This document shows, piece after piece, positions 30,266-40,450 of a stretch of DNA of 64,000 bases. A model generated the notes under the pieces. That model made no database searches. It was not told the DNA's origin and saw only the letters and a list, made by a program, of their open reading frames with translations. Both the position numbers and the translations under genes were made by a program. The stretch comes from Prochlorococcus sp. AG-388-A04 (GTDB taxonomy: Bacteria; Cyanobacteriota; Cyanobacteriia; PCC-6307; Cyanobiaceae), in assembly GCA_003279935.1 (NCBI GenBank), contig QCGL01000004.1, positions 27,526-91,525 of the forward strand. Direction: 5' to 3'. Each line of letters starts with the position of its first letter. Positions within the stretch are counted from its first letter, which is position 1.

Positions 30266-32575
30266 TTAACTTATTCCTACCCTTGCAATATCTAATACAT
30301 CAGCCATTGATTTAATTTGATCAATAGTTTTGTGGAGTTGGCTATAACTTTCTAGACCAACACATAAATTAATTATTGCAGGTTTACCAAAAGCGGTCTT
30401 TACATTTGCATCACTAACATTTATTCCTTTATCAGATAATCTCAAAAGTATATCTTTTAGGACCCCTACTCTATCTATAACCTCTATTCTTAGTTGAATT
30501 GGGAACTTATTGTCAAGAACTTTATTCTCTTGGTTCCATGCAACAGGTAATCTTCTCTCTATTGGTATTGGGAGAACGTTCTCACAATCTCTTCTATGAA
30601 TAGTGATTCCATGATTACCTAGAGAGACAGTTCCAATTATTGCCTCCCCAGGAAGTGGACTGCAGCATTTTCCGATTCTGTAATCTAGGCCTTCTACCCC
30701 AGTGATTGGTGATTTATTAGTTGCATGAGATTTGGATGCTATTGAATTATTTTTATTTATAAGAGATTTTGCTAATTCAGTATTAGATTCATTTTTAATT
30801 TCTTCTGTTTGTATTTTAATTTCTTCTCTTAATCTATTCAATACTTGATGTAAAGTTAAACCCCCAAATCCTAATGATGCTAGTAGATCTTCCGTAGTCT
30901 TTAAATTACATCGATGTGCAACTTTTTTCATGGCATCACTTGAAATTAATGATTCAAATCCGTTGCGACCTATTTCTTTTTCAAGCAGATCTTTTCCTCT
31001 TTTAATAGTTTCATCTCTATGGCTTTTTTTATACCACTGCCGAATTCTATTTTTTGCGGTTGGAGTAACTACAAAATTCAACCAATCTAAACTTGGAGTT
31101 GAATTATTATTAGTCAAGATTTCGATAAAGTCCCCATTTTGCAATGATGTAGATAGAGGAGATAATTTTTCATTTATTCTTATCCCATTACAATGATTGC
31201 CAATTTCTGAATGTATTCTGTAAGCAAAATCGATTGCAGTAGATCCCTTCCTTAGGCCAACAACATCTCCTTTGGGTGTGATCACAAATACTTCTTCATC
31301 GAATAAATCTTCTTTTATAGATGCTAGATAATCATTATGGTCTTTCTCATTACCTTCTTGTTGCCAATCTACTAATTGTCTAAGCCAATTAAATCTTTCT
31401 GCATTACTTGATGCAGGTGAACCACCTTCTTTATATTGCCAATGTGCAGCTATTCCGAATTCTGCAATTTGATGCATTGAACTAGTTCTTATTTGAACCT
31501 CAATAGGCCTATGTCTGCCGATCACAGAGGTATGCAAGGACTGGTATCCATTTGGTTTTGGTAAACCTATATAATCTTTAAATCTTCCAGGAATTGGCCT
31601 AAAAGTATCATGAACGACTGCTAAAGCTTTATAACAGCTATCTGAATTGCTAACAATAATTCTTAAAGCAGCAACGTCATAAATCTCGCTAAATTGTTTT
31701 TGTTGTCTTTCCATTTTGCTCCAAATACCATAGAGATGTTTTGGTCTTCCCGTAATTTCAAAATTTCCTAAACCTGAAGAGACTAAGTTTTCCTTCATCA
31801 AATTTAAGGTAACGTTTAACCTTTTTTCTCTATCACTTCTTTTAACTGCAATTTGATCTTTTAAATTTTTATATTCCTCTGGTTCAAGAAATTTAAATGC
31901 TAGATCTTCTAATTCCCATTTAAATCTATTTATTCCTAACCTATTTGCTAGAGGGGCATATATTTCTCTTGTTTCTCTTGCAATTCTCTCTTTTCTCTCT
32001 TCATTAAGCCATTGAATTGTTCTCATATTATGTAGTCGATCTGCAAGTTTAACTAAAACAACTCTTATGTCGCTTGCCATAGCTAAGAACATTTTTCTCA
32101 GATTTTCAGCCTGTGCTTCAGTTCTATTATTAAAGTGAATACCTCCTAATTTAGTTACACCTTCTACAAGTACTTTTACCTCTAAGCCAAAATTAACTTC
32201 TATATCTGAAAGAGCAATTCCGGTGTCTTCGACAACATCATGTAATAGGCCGGCAGCTACAACTGATGAACTTGCACCTATTTCTTTAAGCAGATCTGCA
32301 ACAGCTATGGGATGAATTATATATGGCTCTCCACTTGCCCGAAGTTGTCCATTATGAGCTTCATAAGCAAGTTTGAAAGCTTTTACTATAAGATCTTGAT
32401 TCGAATTATTTTTTTTATTTGATACTTCATAGTTTTGAATAATCTCAAGAAGCCAATTAGGAATATTTATCTCATACTTCAAAGATTCACTTTCATAATT
32501 TTTATTTTCAGGCAAAATGATTGTTGAAACCTTAATTTCATTTTTTTCTTTTGAATTCGCAGTCGCCTCAGCCAT
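30266..32575 (-). CDS. relA: (p)ppGpp synthetase/hydrolase (Rel/SpoT bifunctional)
   Basis: Makes and degrades the alarmone (p)ppGpp. Domains in order: HD hydrolase with LLHDVVEDTG near residue 106; synthetase with RLHNMRT and GRFKDYIGLPKPNGYQSLHT; TGS domain near residues 425-480; C-terminal ACT domain. The RFKD (RxKD) motif and intact HDxxED support a bifunctional enzyme. Length 769 is normal. It diverges from an ABC ATPase. Confidence 0.95.
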   Translation of the reverse strand: MAEATANSKEKNEIKVSTIILPENKNYESESLKYEINIPNWLLEIIQNYEVSNKKNNSNQDLIVKAFKLAYEAHNGQLRASGEPYIIHPIAVADLLKEIGASSSVVAAGLLHDVVEDTGIALSDIEVNFGLEVKVLVEGVTKLGGIHFNNRTEAQAENLRKMFLAMASDIRVVLVKLADRLHNMRTIQWLNEERKERIARETREIYAPLANRLGINRFKWELEDLAFKFLEPEEYKNLKDQIAVKRSDREKRLNVTLNLMKENLVSSGLGNFEITGRPKHLYGIWSKMERQQKQFSEIYDVAALRIIVSNSDSCYKALAVVHDTFRPIPGRFKDYIGLPKPNGYQSLHTSVIGRHRPIEVQIRTSSMHQIAEFGIAAHWQYKEGGSPASSNAERFNWLRQLVDWQQEGNEKDHNDYLASIKEDLFDEEVFVITPKGDVVGLRKGSTAIDFAYRIHSEIGNHCNGIRINEKLSPLSTSLQNGDFIEILTNNNSTPSLDWLNFVVTPTAKNRIRQWYKKSHRDETIKRGKDLLEKEIGRNGFESLISSDAMKKVAHRCNLKTTEDLLASLGFGGLTLHQVLNRLREEIKIQTEEIKNESNTELAKSLINKNNSIASKSHATNKSPITGVEGLDYRIGKCCSPLPGEAIIGTVSLGNHGITIHRRDCENVLPIPIERRLPVAWNQENKVLDNKFPIQLRIEVIDRVGVLKDILLRLSDKGINVSDANVKTAFGKPAIINLCVGLESYSQLHKTIDQIKSMADVLDIARVGIS

Positions 32576-32630
32576 ATAATGTTCCTTTAAATTTATTTTA
32601 TTTAGTACTAGAGAAATTTGCTACAAAATT

Positions 32631-34226
32631 ATGAAAATAAATAAAAGCAAAATCTTTGAAATAAGGAATCTAAATGTCAAATATGGTCCTTATCAGAAAT
32701 CTACCATAAAAAATTTTAAATTAGATTTATTTAAAGGAGATCACTTAGCAATAATAGGTCCTTCTGGATGTGGTAAAACAACATTTGCAAAAACAATTGT
32801 AAATATGCTTCCTCAGGGATCAATTACTCAAGGATTTATAAAAATATCTGGAGAAGATCTAACTAAAATTGATAAAAAACAAATTCAATTATTTAGAAGA
32901 AATAATTTTGGATTTATTTATCAAGATTCCATAAAAAAACTTAATCCTTTAATGACAGTTGGAGATCATTTAAAAGAATTATTAAAAACACACTTTCAAA
33001 ACTATCCCCCTTTAATTATTAAAGATTTAGTAGAAGAAAATTTTAGAAAAGTAGGAATAGATATTGAAAGATTAGATTCATTTCCCCATCAATTTAGTGG
33101 GGGAATGAGACAAAGAGTTTCAATTGCAATGGCTTTAGCTTTGAAACCTAAAATATTAATAGCAGATGAACCTTCAACCAGTCTGGACTCTAAGACTAGT
33201 TTTGAAGTAATGGATCAAATTCTTTGTTTATGTGAGGAATCTGGAACCACTTTGATTTTGATTAGTCATGACATTAATCTTGCAGCAAAGTGGTGTAAAA
33301 AAGTCGTGATAATGGATCAAGGATCAATTCAGGAGCAAGGAAATATAAAAGAAGTTTTTAAATCACCTAAATCAAAAATAGGAGAGAAATTGGTAAATGC
33401 AGCAAATATATCTTTGAAGCCAAGAAAAATAGTTACCTCTATAAATGATGTTGTTTTAGAGGTTAATAATTTAAGACATTGGTATAAATTAAATTCTTCA
33501 ATTTTCCGACCCAAATGGAATAAGGCTTTAAAAGAAGTCAGTTTTAAATTGTATCGAAATGAAGTCCTTGGAATTGTTGGATCTTCTGGGAGTGGAAAAA
33601 GTACTTTATGTAGAGCTTTAATAGGACTCTTGAAGATGAGAGGAGGTGAAATCAAAGTTTATGAAAGAAATTCAGAATTACATAAAAAAAAGTCTAATAA
33701 CTTTAAAAATATACAAATAATTTTCCAAGATCCTTTTTCAAGTTTAAATCCAAAAATGAAAATCAAAAATATTTTGAAGGATATATTTTTAATTCAAAAA
33801 ATATCTAATAATTATCAAATTAAAAATGAGATTAAACTAATTTTAAAAAATTTAAATCTACCTTCAGATCCTGAATTCTTAAACTCCTACCCCAATCAAT
33901 TGTCTGGCGGTCAATTACAAAGAATTTCAATTGCAAGATCATTATTACTGAAACCAAAAATCCTCATCTGCGATGAAAGTGTAAATATGTTAGATGCATA
34001 TGTAAAAGTTGAAATACTAGATTTACTTAGAAAGATACAAGAAAAAATGGATTTAACTATAATTTTTATTACTCATGATTTAGGAATTGCAAAGAAATTT
34101 TGTAATAGATTGTTAGTTATGAATTATGGACAGATTATTGAAGAAGGCGATTCAGATACAGTTTTTTCTTGTCCTAAGAATAATGTTACAAAAGCTTTAG
34201 TAAATAGCTCTCTAAACCTTAATTGA
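32631..34226 (+). CDS. ABC transporter ATPase, two fused nucleotide-binding domains (peptide/nickel type)
   Basis: One 531-residue chain with two complete ATPase domains (roughly 1-265 and 275-525), like fused Dpp/OppDF. First: GPSGCGKTTFAK, FSGGMRQRVS, LIADEPSTSLD, HDINLA. Second: GSSGSGKSTLCR, LSGGQLQRIS, LICDESVNMLD, HDLGIA. All motifs look functional. Permease and binding-protein genes are not adjacent, so its transport partner is elsewhere. The substrate is probably oligopeptide or similar, on family grounds only. It overlaps the rluD end by 15 bases. Confidence 0.9.
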   Translation: MKINKSKIFEIRNLNVKYGPYQKSTIKNFKLDLFKGDHLAIIGPSGCGKTTFAKTIVNMLPQGSITQGFIKISGEDLTKIDKKQIQLFRRNNFGFIYQDSIKKLNPLMTVGDHLKELLKTHFQNYPPLIIKDLVEENFRKVGIDIERLDSFPHQFSGGMRQRVSIAMALALKPKILIADEPSTSLDSKTSFEVMDQILCLCEESGTTLILISHDINLAAKWCKKVVIMDQGSIQEQGNIKEVFKSPKSKIGEKLVNAANISLKPRKIVTSINDVVLEVNNLRHWYKLNSSIFRPKWNKALKEVSFKLYRNEVLGIVGSSGSGKSTLCRALIGLLKMRGGEIKVYERNSELHKKKSNNFKNIQIIFQDPFSSLNPKMKIKNILKDIFLIQKISNNYQIKNEIKLILKNLNLPSDPEFLNSYPNQLSGGQLQRISIARSLLLKPKILICDESVNMLDAYVKVEILDLLRKIQEKMDLTIIFITHDLGIAKKFCNRLLVMNYGQIIEEGDSDTVFSCPKNNVTKALVNSSLNLN

Positions 34227-35180
34227 TTTTTTTAAGACTCTCAATAATTTCTGAAATTCTTGGGGTAATTCTGCTTCAAATTTCATTTCTTCTCCATTTA
34301 TAGGATGAAAAAGTCCTAGCTCTACAGCATGTAAAGCCTGACCATCCAATTTGCAAGGAAGCTTTTTACATCTTCCATATAAAGGATCACCTAGAATGGG
34401 ATGATTTATATGTGCACAATGAACTCTTATTTGATGAGTTCTTCCAGTATCTAGTTTGAAGCTCATTAATGAATAATTACCTAATCTTTCTAATAATTTC
34501 CAATAAGTACATGCATATCTCCCGGAATTTTCATCAACTACCGCATACTTCAATCGATTTAGTTTATCTCTACCTATATGCCCAACAATTTTACCTTCTG
34601 AAGTATTTGGGACTCCATGAATTACCGCAATATAGTTTCTTGAAGCGATTTTTTCTTTTATTTGTATTTGAAGGTTGACAAGTGATTCTTGGCTTTTTGC
34701 TACAACCATACAGCCAGAGGTGTCCTTATCTAATCTATGAACTATCCCAGGTCTTAATTTGCCATTTATTCCGGGTAAATCTTTACAGTGAAAGAGTAGT
34801 CCATTTACTAAGGTGCCTGATTTATGTCCTGGAGCTGGATGGACTATGAGTCCTGATTGTTTATTAATTACAATAATGTGTTCATCTTCAAAAAGGATAT
34901 TTAAGTTCATCTTTTCTGGCTTTAAATATATGAGAGGTTCTGGAGGAGGCATCCAAATTTGTATATTATCTCCTGTTTTTAGTGGGGTTTTAGCTTTTGC
35001 AGTTTTGTAGTTAACAAGAACTAATCCCGCATTTATAAAATGTTGTATTCTTGCTCTACTCTGTTCAGGCCTCTTGCTTACTAGCCACCTATCGAGTCGC
35101 ATAGGAAGGGACATTTCATAAGTAATTTCTATTAATTCACCTTCTCCTACTCCAAAAGAGTTTTTATTACTTGAGTTCAT
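34212..35180 (-). CDS. rluD: 23S rRNA pseudouridine synthase RluD family
   Basis: Isomerises uridines in helix 69 of 23S rRNA if RluD. N-terminal S4 domain (MRLDRWLVSKRPEQSRARIQ), then the catalytic GIVHRLDKDTSG with the conserved Asp near residue 150. Length 322 is typical. The start overlaps the rbgA stop by four bases, so the two ribosome-assembly genes are coupled. The exact subclass (RluC/D) is inferred. Confidence 0.92.
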   Translation of the reverse strand: MNSSNKNSFGVGEGELIEITYEMSLPMRLDRWLVSKRPEQSRARIQHFINAGLVLVNYKTAKAKTPLKTGDNIQIWMPPPEPLIYLKPEKMNLNILFEDEHIIVINKQSGLIVHPAPGHKSGTLVNGLLFHCKDLPGINGKLRPGIVHRLDKDTSGCMVVAKSQESLVNLQIQIKEKIASRNYIAVIHGVPNTSEGKIVGHIGRDKLNRLKYAVVDENSGRYACTYWKLLERLGNYSLMSFKLDTGRTHQIRVHCAHINHPILGDPLYGRCKKLPCKLDGQALHAVELGLFHPINGEEMKFEAELPQEFQKLLRVLKKSIKV

Positions 35181-36043
35181 ATTGGCACTTCCAAAGCAAT
35201 CTTTCCTAGCTTTTGATTGCGATAATCTTCTAATAATTTGTGAGCCATTCTTCTCTTATCACCTGAGGTATGTTTCAAGGCTACAAGATCAATCCATTCA
35301 TGAGGGCTATCAAAGTTCTTTAATATATCAACTCCATATCTATCAGATATCTTTGAAAGTGAAATTTTCGCATTTTTATCTTCTTTTAATTTGAAAATTA
35401 TTTTTATAAATTCAATAGCAACACTTTCTATTTCATAAGCAGCCTCTCCTATATCATCGCAAAGTGCAAGATTTAGAGCCGATTTTTGATTCTCTAAATT
35501 AGGGGGTATAACACCGGGGGCATCAAGCAAATCTATCCCACTGTCTAATCTGATCCATCTAAGATTACGTGTTACTCCAGCTTTCCTAGCGCTTTCAACA
35601 ACTTTTTTATTGGCGATTCTATTTATTAATGCAGATTTTCCTACATTAGGAAAACCGAGGGTAAGTGCTCTGATAGGCCTAACCTTCATTCCTCTAGATA
35701 ACCTTCTGTTATCAATTGATAATCGGGCTTCCTTAGCAGATTTACAAATTTCTTTAATTCCTTTACCATTTTTTGCATCACACCAAAGAGGATATATATT
35801 ATCTTTTTTAAACCACTTGTTCCAATTAGTTATAGTTTCTGTAGTTATCATATCCGCACGATTTATCACAAGGATATGTTTTTTGTTTCTAATCCATTGA
35901 TTAAGATGAGGATGACCTGTTGATAAAGGGATTCTTGCATCTCTAACTTCTATAACTAAGTCTACTCTATTTATAACTTCAGTTAGTTTTTTTTCGGCTT
36001 TAGCAATATGGCCTGGGTACCATTGAATTTTAGGTATTTCCAA
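35177..36043 (-). CDS. rbgA: ribosome biogenesis GTPase (YlqF/RbgA family)
   Basis: Circularly permuted GTPase for late 50S assembly. The permuted order is visible: NRAD (G4, near residue 61), then GFPNVGKSALIN (G1, near residue 130), then LLDAPGVIPP (G3, near 173). Length 288 is normal. It is first of the rbgA-rluD pair. The 225 bases upstream, shared with pgk, hold the promoters. Confidence 0.94.
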   Translation of the reverse strand: MEIPKIQWYPGHIAKAEKKLTEVINRVDLVIEVRDARIPLSTGHPHLNQWIRNKKHILVINRADMITTETITNWNKWFKKDNIYPLWCDAKNGKGIKEICKSAKEARLSIDNRRLSRGMKVRPIRALTLGFPNVGKSALINRIANKKVVESARKAGVTRNLRWIRLDSGIDLLDAPGVIPPNLENQKSALNLALCDDIGEAAYEIESVAIEFIKIIFKLKEDKNAKISLSKISDRYGVDILKNFDSPHEWIDLVALKHTSGDKRRMAHKLLEDYRNQKLGKIALEVPI

Positions 36044-36104
36044 TTGATTAAATCCAACAAGTTTTACGAGTAAACCTTTTGATTCTTATTAATTTCAAAA
36101 GTAA

Positions 36105-36132
36105 TTACATTTAATATTAATGTAAACATTAA
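36105..36132. promoter_or_regulatory. overlapping inverted repeats upstream of pgk
   Basis: Two repeats share one arm. TTACATT and AATGTAA span 36105-36125, and TTAATGT and ACATTAA span 36117-36132. The site is about 140 bases before the pgk start in the divergent rbgA-pgk gap. It could be an operator, but no known motif is matched. Confidence 0.28.
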
Positions 36133-36268
36133 ATATTTTTTATTTTTATAAATTTTATATTTCTACCTAATTTTTAAAATTTATTAAGGCATAAGTAACA
36201 CTTAGTACTTTTTAACCCAATAAGCTCAAATTAACGTTAGGGTTTCATGGTAAAAATAGGATGTTTTA

Positions 36269-37477
36269 ATGTCGAAGTTGTCTCTTTCCAGTCTTGATAA
36301 GTCTAAATTAGAAGGAAAAAAAGTTCTTGTAAGGGTTGATTTTAATGTCCCATTAAATGATAGTGGTCAGATTACTGATGATACTAGAATAAGAGCAGCA
36401 ATTCCTACGATAAAATATCTTATAAATAATTCGGCAAAAGTTATATTAGCTGCTCATTTTGGAAGACCTAAAGGGAAAGTTAACGAGAAAATGAGATTAA
36501 CCCCAGTTGCTGCCAGATTAAGCGATATATTGGAACAAAAAATTAATCTTACTGAAAGCTGTATTGGTGAAGAGGCTCTAGCTAAATCTAATAGTTTAAA
36601 AAACGGCGATGTTTTATTACTAGAAAATGTTCGATTTTATGAAGAAGAAGAAAAAAACGATTTAGATTTCGCTAAAAATTTAGCTTCTCATGCAGATATG
36701 TATGTTAACGATGCTTTTGGAGCTGCGCATAGAGCTCATGCTTCAACTCAAGGAGTTACACAATTTCTAGAGCCAGCTGTTGCAGGATTTTTGTTAGAAA
36801 AAGAGTTGAAATATTTACAGGGCGCAATTGATGCTCCAAAACGTCCTCTTGCAGCAATAGTAGGAGGTTCTAAAGTAAGTAGCAAAATTGGAGTTTTGGA
36901 TTCTCTTTTAGATAAGTGTGACAAAATTATTATTGGGGGAGGTATGATTTTTACTTTTTACAAGGCCAGAGGATTAGATGTTGGGAACAGTCTTGTTGAG
37001 GAAGATAAACTTGAACTAGCAAGAAATTTAGAGGCAAAAGCAAAAACTAAAGGGGTAGAGCTTCTATTACCAACTGATGTATTACTTGCAAATGAGTTTT
37101 CTCCTGATGCAGAAAGTAAAGTGTCTCAAATAGATTCAATAAGTGGTGATTGGATGGGCCTAGACATTGGGCCGCAATCAATCAAGGTTTTTCAAAATGC
37201 TCTTGCCGAATGCAAAACAATTATTTGGAATGGCCCAATGGGTGTTTTTGAATTTGATAAATTTGCTGAAGGCACAAATGCAATAGCAACAACCCTGGCA
37301 GATTTAAGTTCTTTCTCTGAGGTTTGTACAATTATTGGAGGGGGAGATTCTGTCGCTGCAGTGGAAAAAGCTGGCTTGGCTGAAAAAATGTCACATATAT
37401 CTACGGGTGGAGGGGCTAGTCTAGAACTTTTAGAAGGTAAAACTTTACCTGGAGTAGCAGCTTTAAAAGACGCTTAA
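36269..37477 (+). CDS. pgk: phosphoglycerate kinase
   Basis: Reversible ATP-dependent phosphorylation of 3-phosphoglycerate in the Calvin cycle and glycolysis. [13 protein letters not shown] and AHFGRPKG near the N terminus, and [15 protein letters not shown] near residue 352 with [14 protein letters not shown] are canonical. Length 402 is normal. It lies 1 base from the end of the convergent unknown gene at 37479. Confidence 0.98.
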   Translation: MSKLSLSSLDKSKLEGKKVLVRVDFNVPLNDSGQITDDTRIRAAIPTIKYLINNSAKVILAAHFGRPKGKVNEKMRLTPVAARLSDILEQKINLTESCIGEEALAKSNSLKNGDVLLLENVRFYEEEEKNDLDFAKNLASHADMYVNDAFGAAHRAHASTQGVTQFLEPAVAGFLLEKELKYLQGAIDAPKRPLAAIVGGSKVSSKIGVLDSLLDKCDKIIIGGGMIFTFYKARGLDVGNSLVEEDKLELARNLEAKAKTKGVELLLPTDVLLANEFSPDAESKVSQIDSISGDWMGLDIGPQSIKVFQNALAECKTIIWNGPMGVFEFDKFAEGTNAIATTLADLSSFSEVCTIIGGGDSVAAVEKAGLAEKMSHISTGGGASLELLEGKTLPGVAALKDA

Positions 37478-37478
37478 A

Positions 37479-38210
37479 TTATATTTTTTCAACAATTTCA
37501 ACGCTTTTAGTGAAAGAAATAGTTCCTTGTGGATGAGCGATAATACCGGACCATATTTGTCTAGCTGGTTTGGATGATGCTCTAGTCGTTTTAAAAATGC
37601 CTCCAGAGGCTAAAGGCTCAATATTGATTTCTTGTTTTAAATAAGAATCATCCTGATGCGATATTATTCCTCCAGCTATAATTACATCACCAAGTGGTTC
37701 ATTTAGAATAATATCAATATCATATTTTGTACCAGTAAGAACTTTCTCAGGGATTTTAAAAATAATATCTATTTTGTTTTGATCATTTCTAATAGTAGTT
37801 AATAAATTTTTTATATTTCCATTATTTATTTTGTCGTTTTGAATGGAAAACAGATACTTAAAATTAGATTCAAGAAAGTATATTTCCCCATTAACTATTT
37901 TATTTCCATTAACTTTGATATTAAATATTTTTTCTTTAGAGTTTTCTCCATTTAATCTTTTAATTTGCCATGTTGAATTAGGGAAATCTTTGATTATTTC
38001 CTTAAATTGTTCTTGAATTTTAAAGTTTTCATCTTCTTTAAAAATGTTTTTTATAAATTTTAGGTTTCGAGTATTTAATGCATTTTCAAGATTTTTTCTT
38101 ATATCAACGTTTGTATTTTGGGTGATTGCTAATTTTGGGGAAATGAGATAAATAAATAAATATATAAATAATCCTAATTTTGAAAAAAACTTTAAATTGA
38201 ACATTTTCAT
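37479..38210 (-). CDS. conserved exported protein of unknown function
   Basis: 243 residues; a hydrophobic N-terminal segment (FSKLGLFIYLFIYLISP) indicates a signal peptide or anchor. The rest is hydrophilic with a C-terminal beta-rich segment (about residues 160-243) that has DIILNEPLGDVIIAGGIIS and GTISFTKSVEIVEKI. I do not recognise a family. It sits between pgk and murG on the opposite strand, so it is probably transcribed alone. Confidence 0.75.
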   Translation of the reverse strand: MKMFNLKFFSKLGLFIYLFIYLISPKLAITQNTNVDIRKNLENALNTRNLKFIKNIFKEDENFKIQEQFKEIIKDFPNSTWQIKRLNGENSKEKIFNIKVNGNKIVNGEIYFLESNFKYLFSIQNDKINNGNIKNLLTTIRNDQNKIDIIFKIPEKVLTGTKYDIDIILNEPLGDVIIAGGIISHQDDSYLKQEINIEPLASGGIFKTTRASSKPARQIWSGIIAHPQGTISFTKSVEIVEKI

Positions 38211-38237
38211 AATTTTATCTTACTTATTAAATTTTTA

Positions 38238-39332
38238 ATGTCTAAAAAAAGAAATAATTTATTAATAGCGGCAAGTGGAACAGGAGGTCATATCTTTCCT
38301 GCTATAGCAGTATCTAAAAAGGTTGAAAAAGATTGGGATATTCATTGGCTAGGAGTTACAAAAAGACTAGATTCTGAATTTGTACCTAGAAAATATAATC
38401 TTTTGACTTTGAATTTGGAGACACCAAAAAAAAATATTTTTAGAGTAATTCAATATCTAAAAATTTTATTTTCAATTTTTAATATTATTAAAATCCTTAA
38501 AGAAAAAAAAATTAATTTAGTATTTACTACTGGTGGATACATTTCAGCACCGACAATTCTTGCAGCAAAGTTGCTTAAAATACCTGTTATCCTTCATGAA
38601 TCAAATTTAATACCGGGAACGGTTACAAAATATTTTGGTTTTCTATGTGAATTTGTTCTTCTGGGTTTTAAAGATACAAATTTTTATTTAAAAAATTGCA
38701 GAACAATTTTCACTGGAACTCCACTTAGGGAGCAGTTTTATAAAATTAATCCTTTACCAAAATGGGTTCCTAGAGGAAAGGGTCCTCTTCTGATTGTTAT
38801 GGGAGGAAGTCAAGGTGCAAAGAAGATTAATGAAATTTTCTATGCATCTATTGATTTTTTAATAAAACAAAATTTTCGTATAGTTCATATTATTGGTGAA
38901 AATAATCCTAAAAATTTGGTAAAATTAAAATCTAACAATTATGTTCAAAAGAAATTTACTAATCAAATTGCATCTTTGATGCAAAACTGTGAACTCGTTA
39001 TATCAAGATCAGGATCAGGAACAATAAATGAACTCATACAAACAGGAAAACCATCAATTTTAATTCCATACCCTAATTCAAAAAATAATCACCAAGAAAA
39101 AAATGCAATGATTCTCTCTTCAATAGGGGGTGCAATTTTAATGAATCAAAATCAAATATCAAAGTTATTTTTTGAAGAAACTTTGAAAAGGATTTTAAAA
39201 TTTAAATTAAAAAAAGGAAAACCTAAATATGAAATTTTAGATTCAATGAAAGAAAATATAAAAAATCTTGATACCTTAAAATCTACAAATGAGATTAAAA
39301 AATTAATAAGCTATTTTTTAAAAGAATTTTGA
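38238..39332 (+). CDS. murG: UDP-GlcNAc:undecaprenyl-PP-MurNAc-peptide GlcNAc transferase
   Basis: Adds GlcNAc to lipid I to make lipid II for peptidoglycan, at the cytoplasmic face of the membrane. AASGTGGHIFPAIAVSK near residue 11, TTGGYISAPTILAAK near 96, and VISRSGSGTINEL near 255 are the typical motifs. Length 364 is normal. Its end overlaps the convergent aminotransferase end by 22 bases. Confidence 0.96.
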   Translation: MSKKRNNLLIAASGTGGHIFPAIAVSKKVEKDWDIHWLGVTKRLDSEFVPRKYNLLTLNLETPKKNIFRVIQYLKILFSIFNIIKILKEKKINLVFTTGGYISAPTILAAKLLKIPVILHESNLIPGTVTKYFGFLCEFVLLGFKDTNFYLKNCRTIFTGTPLREQFYKINPLPKWVPRGKGPLLIVMGGSQGAKKINEIFYASIDFLIKQNFRIVHIIGENNPKNLVKLKSNNYVQKKFTNQIASLMQNCELVISRSGSGTINELIQTGKPSILIPYPNSKNNHQEKNAMILSSIGGAILMNQNQISKLFFEETLKRILKFKLKKGKPKYEILDSMKENIKNLDTLKSTNEIKKLISYFLKEF

Positions 39333-40435
39333 ATTTCTCTACATAAAATTTTATTATTTTTTCTAGTCTGTAAACTTATTCTTGCCCATTTTTCATTAAG
39401 AAATCTAAATGAGTTGCATTCTCTAATTAATATACCTTTTTTTTCTAAATAATGAATATTTAAAGACAAGGAGAATTTACTTTCTATTAAAAAAAAGTTA
39501 GTTGAAGAGTTATGTACTTTAAGATTTTTTATTTTCGATAATTCATTAGAAACCCAATTTTTCTCAGTATTTACCCAGTCATGAATCTTTGATGTCCATT
39601 CCTCATAAAGAATTTTATTACTTAATAGTTCTATTCCAGCTTTTATAGCAAATGAATTTAATGGCCAAGGGTCTCTTTTTATATTCCATTTCTTAAGTTT
39701 TTCAGATGAGCCAATAATATAACCTAATCTTAAACCTGCAATATTAAAGAGTTTGGTCAAACTCCTAATAACTAATAAATTATCATATATTTTAGTGAGT
39801 GGAATTAAAGATTCTTTCTCACCATTAGGTGTAATGGCTAAGAAAGCTTCATCACAAATAACTAGTTTATATTTTTTTAGAATAATTTCTAAAGATTTTT
39901 TATCCCATAATTGACCCGTAGGGTTATGTGGGTTGGTGATCCAAAGAACATCACAAATCGGTTTAATTGGAAAGGGTTGAGGAAAACTATTACTCCAATT
40001 CTTTGGCAATTCCGAATAATCGAAGCTAGCGTTCCAGCAATTTAGTGATCTTTCATAATCTACGAAGCCTGGACTTGGTATACAACTTGATCCAGATTTG
40101 GAAGCTTCATAACCTGCCCAAGTTATTAATTCAGAAGCTCCATTACCTGGCAATATATTATCGGGATTTATTTGATGAAATTCTCCAATTATTTCTCTCA
40201 AACTATTTAGATTTCTTTCAGGATAATATCGAAATCCTAGAGTTTTAATTTCTGAAATTAAAACATCTAATATCAGCTTTGGGGGTTCGAAAGGTACTAG
40301 TGAGGCACTTGAATCAATTATTTTAGATGGTAATAAATTTAATTTTTTTGCTTTAGTTAATATATTGCCTCCATGCTTGAAGTTTATATTTTTCATATCT
40401 TGATCATTCAAATTATTGGTATTGAATTTATTCAT
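39311..40435 (-). CDS. class I aminotransferase, CobC/HisC-like
   Basis: PLP-dependent enzyme, 374 residues, with the PLP lysine in VIRSLTKLFNIAGLRLGYI and NPHNPTGQ near residue 171. The family includes L-threonine-O-3-phosphate decarboxylase (CobC/CobD of cobamide synthesis) and HisC. A previously seen HisC-like gene lies 14 kb upstream. The start with MKNINFKHGGN near residue 15 resembles the CobC-type opening (HGGN). I favour CobC, but the cob context is missing. It precedes pyrD by 16 bases on the same transcript side. Confidence 0.8.
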   Translation of the reverse strand: MNKFNTNNLNDQDMKNINFKHGGNILTKAKKLNLLPSKIIDSSASLVPFEPPKLILDVLISEIKTLGFRYYPERNLNSLREIIGEFHQINPDNILPGNGASELITWAGYEASKSGSSCIPSPGFVDYERSLNCWNASFDYSELPKNWSNSFPQPFPIKPICDVLWITNPHNPTGQLWDKKSLEIILKKYKLVICDEAFLAITPNGEKESLIPLTKIYDNLLVIRSLTKLFNIAGLRLGYIIGSSEKLKKWNIKRDPWPLNSFAIKAGIELLSNKILYEEWTSKIHDWVNTEKNWVSNELSKIKNLKVHNSSTNFFLIESKFSLSLNIHYLEKKGILIRECNSFRFLNEKWARISLQTRKNNKILCREIQNSFKK

Positions 40436-40450
40436 TAATTATTTTAGGTT

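Noticed and set aside
36247..36297. A 16-codon upstream frame overlapping the pgk start.
   Set aside because: It has no ribosome-binding site and overlaps pgk by chance; no support for a leader peptide.
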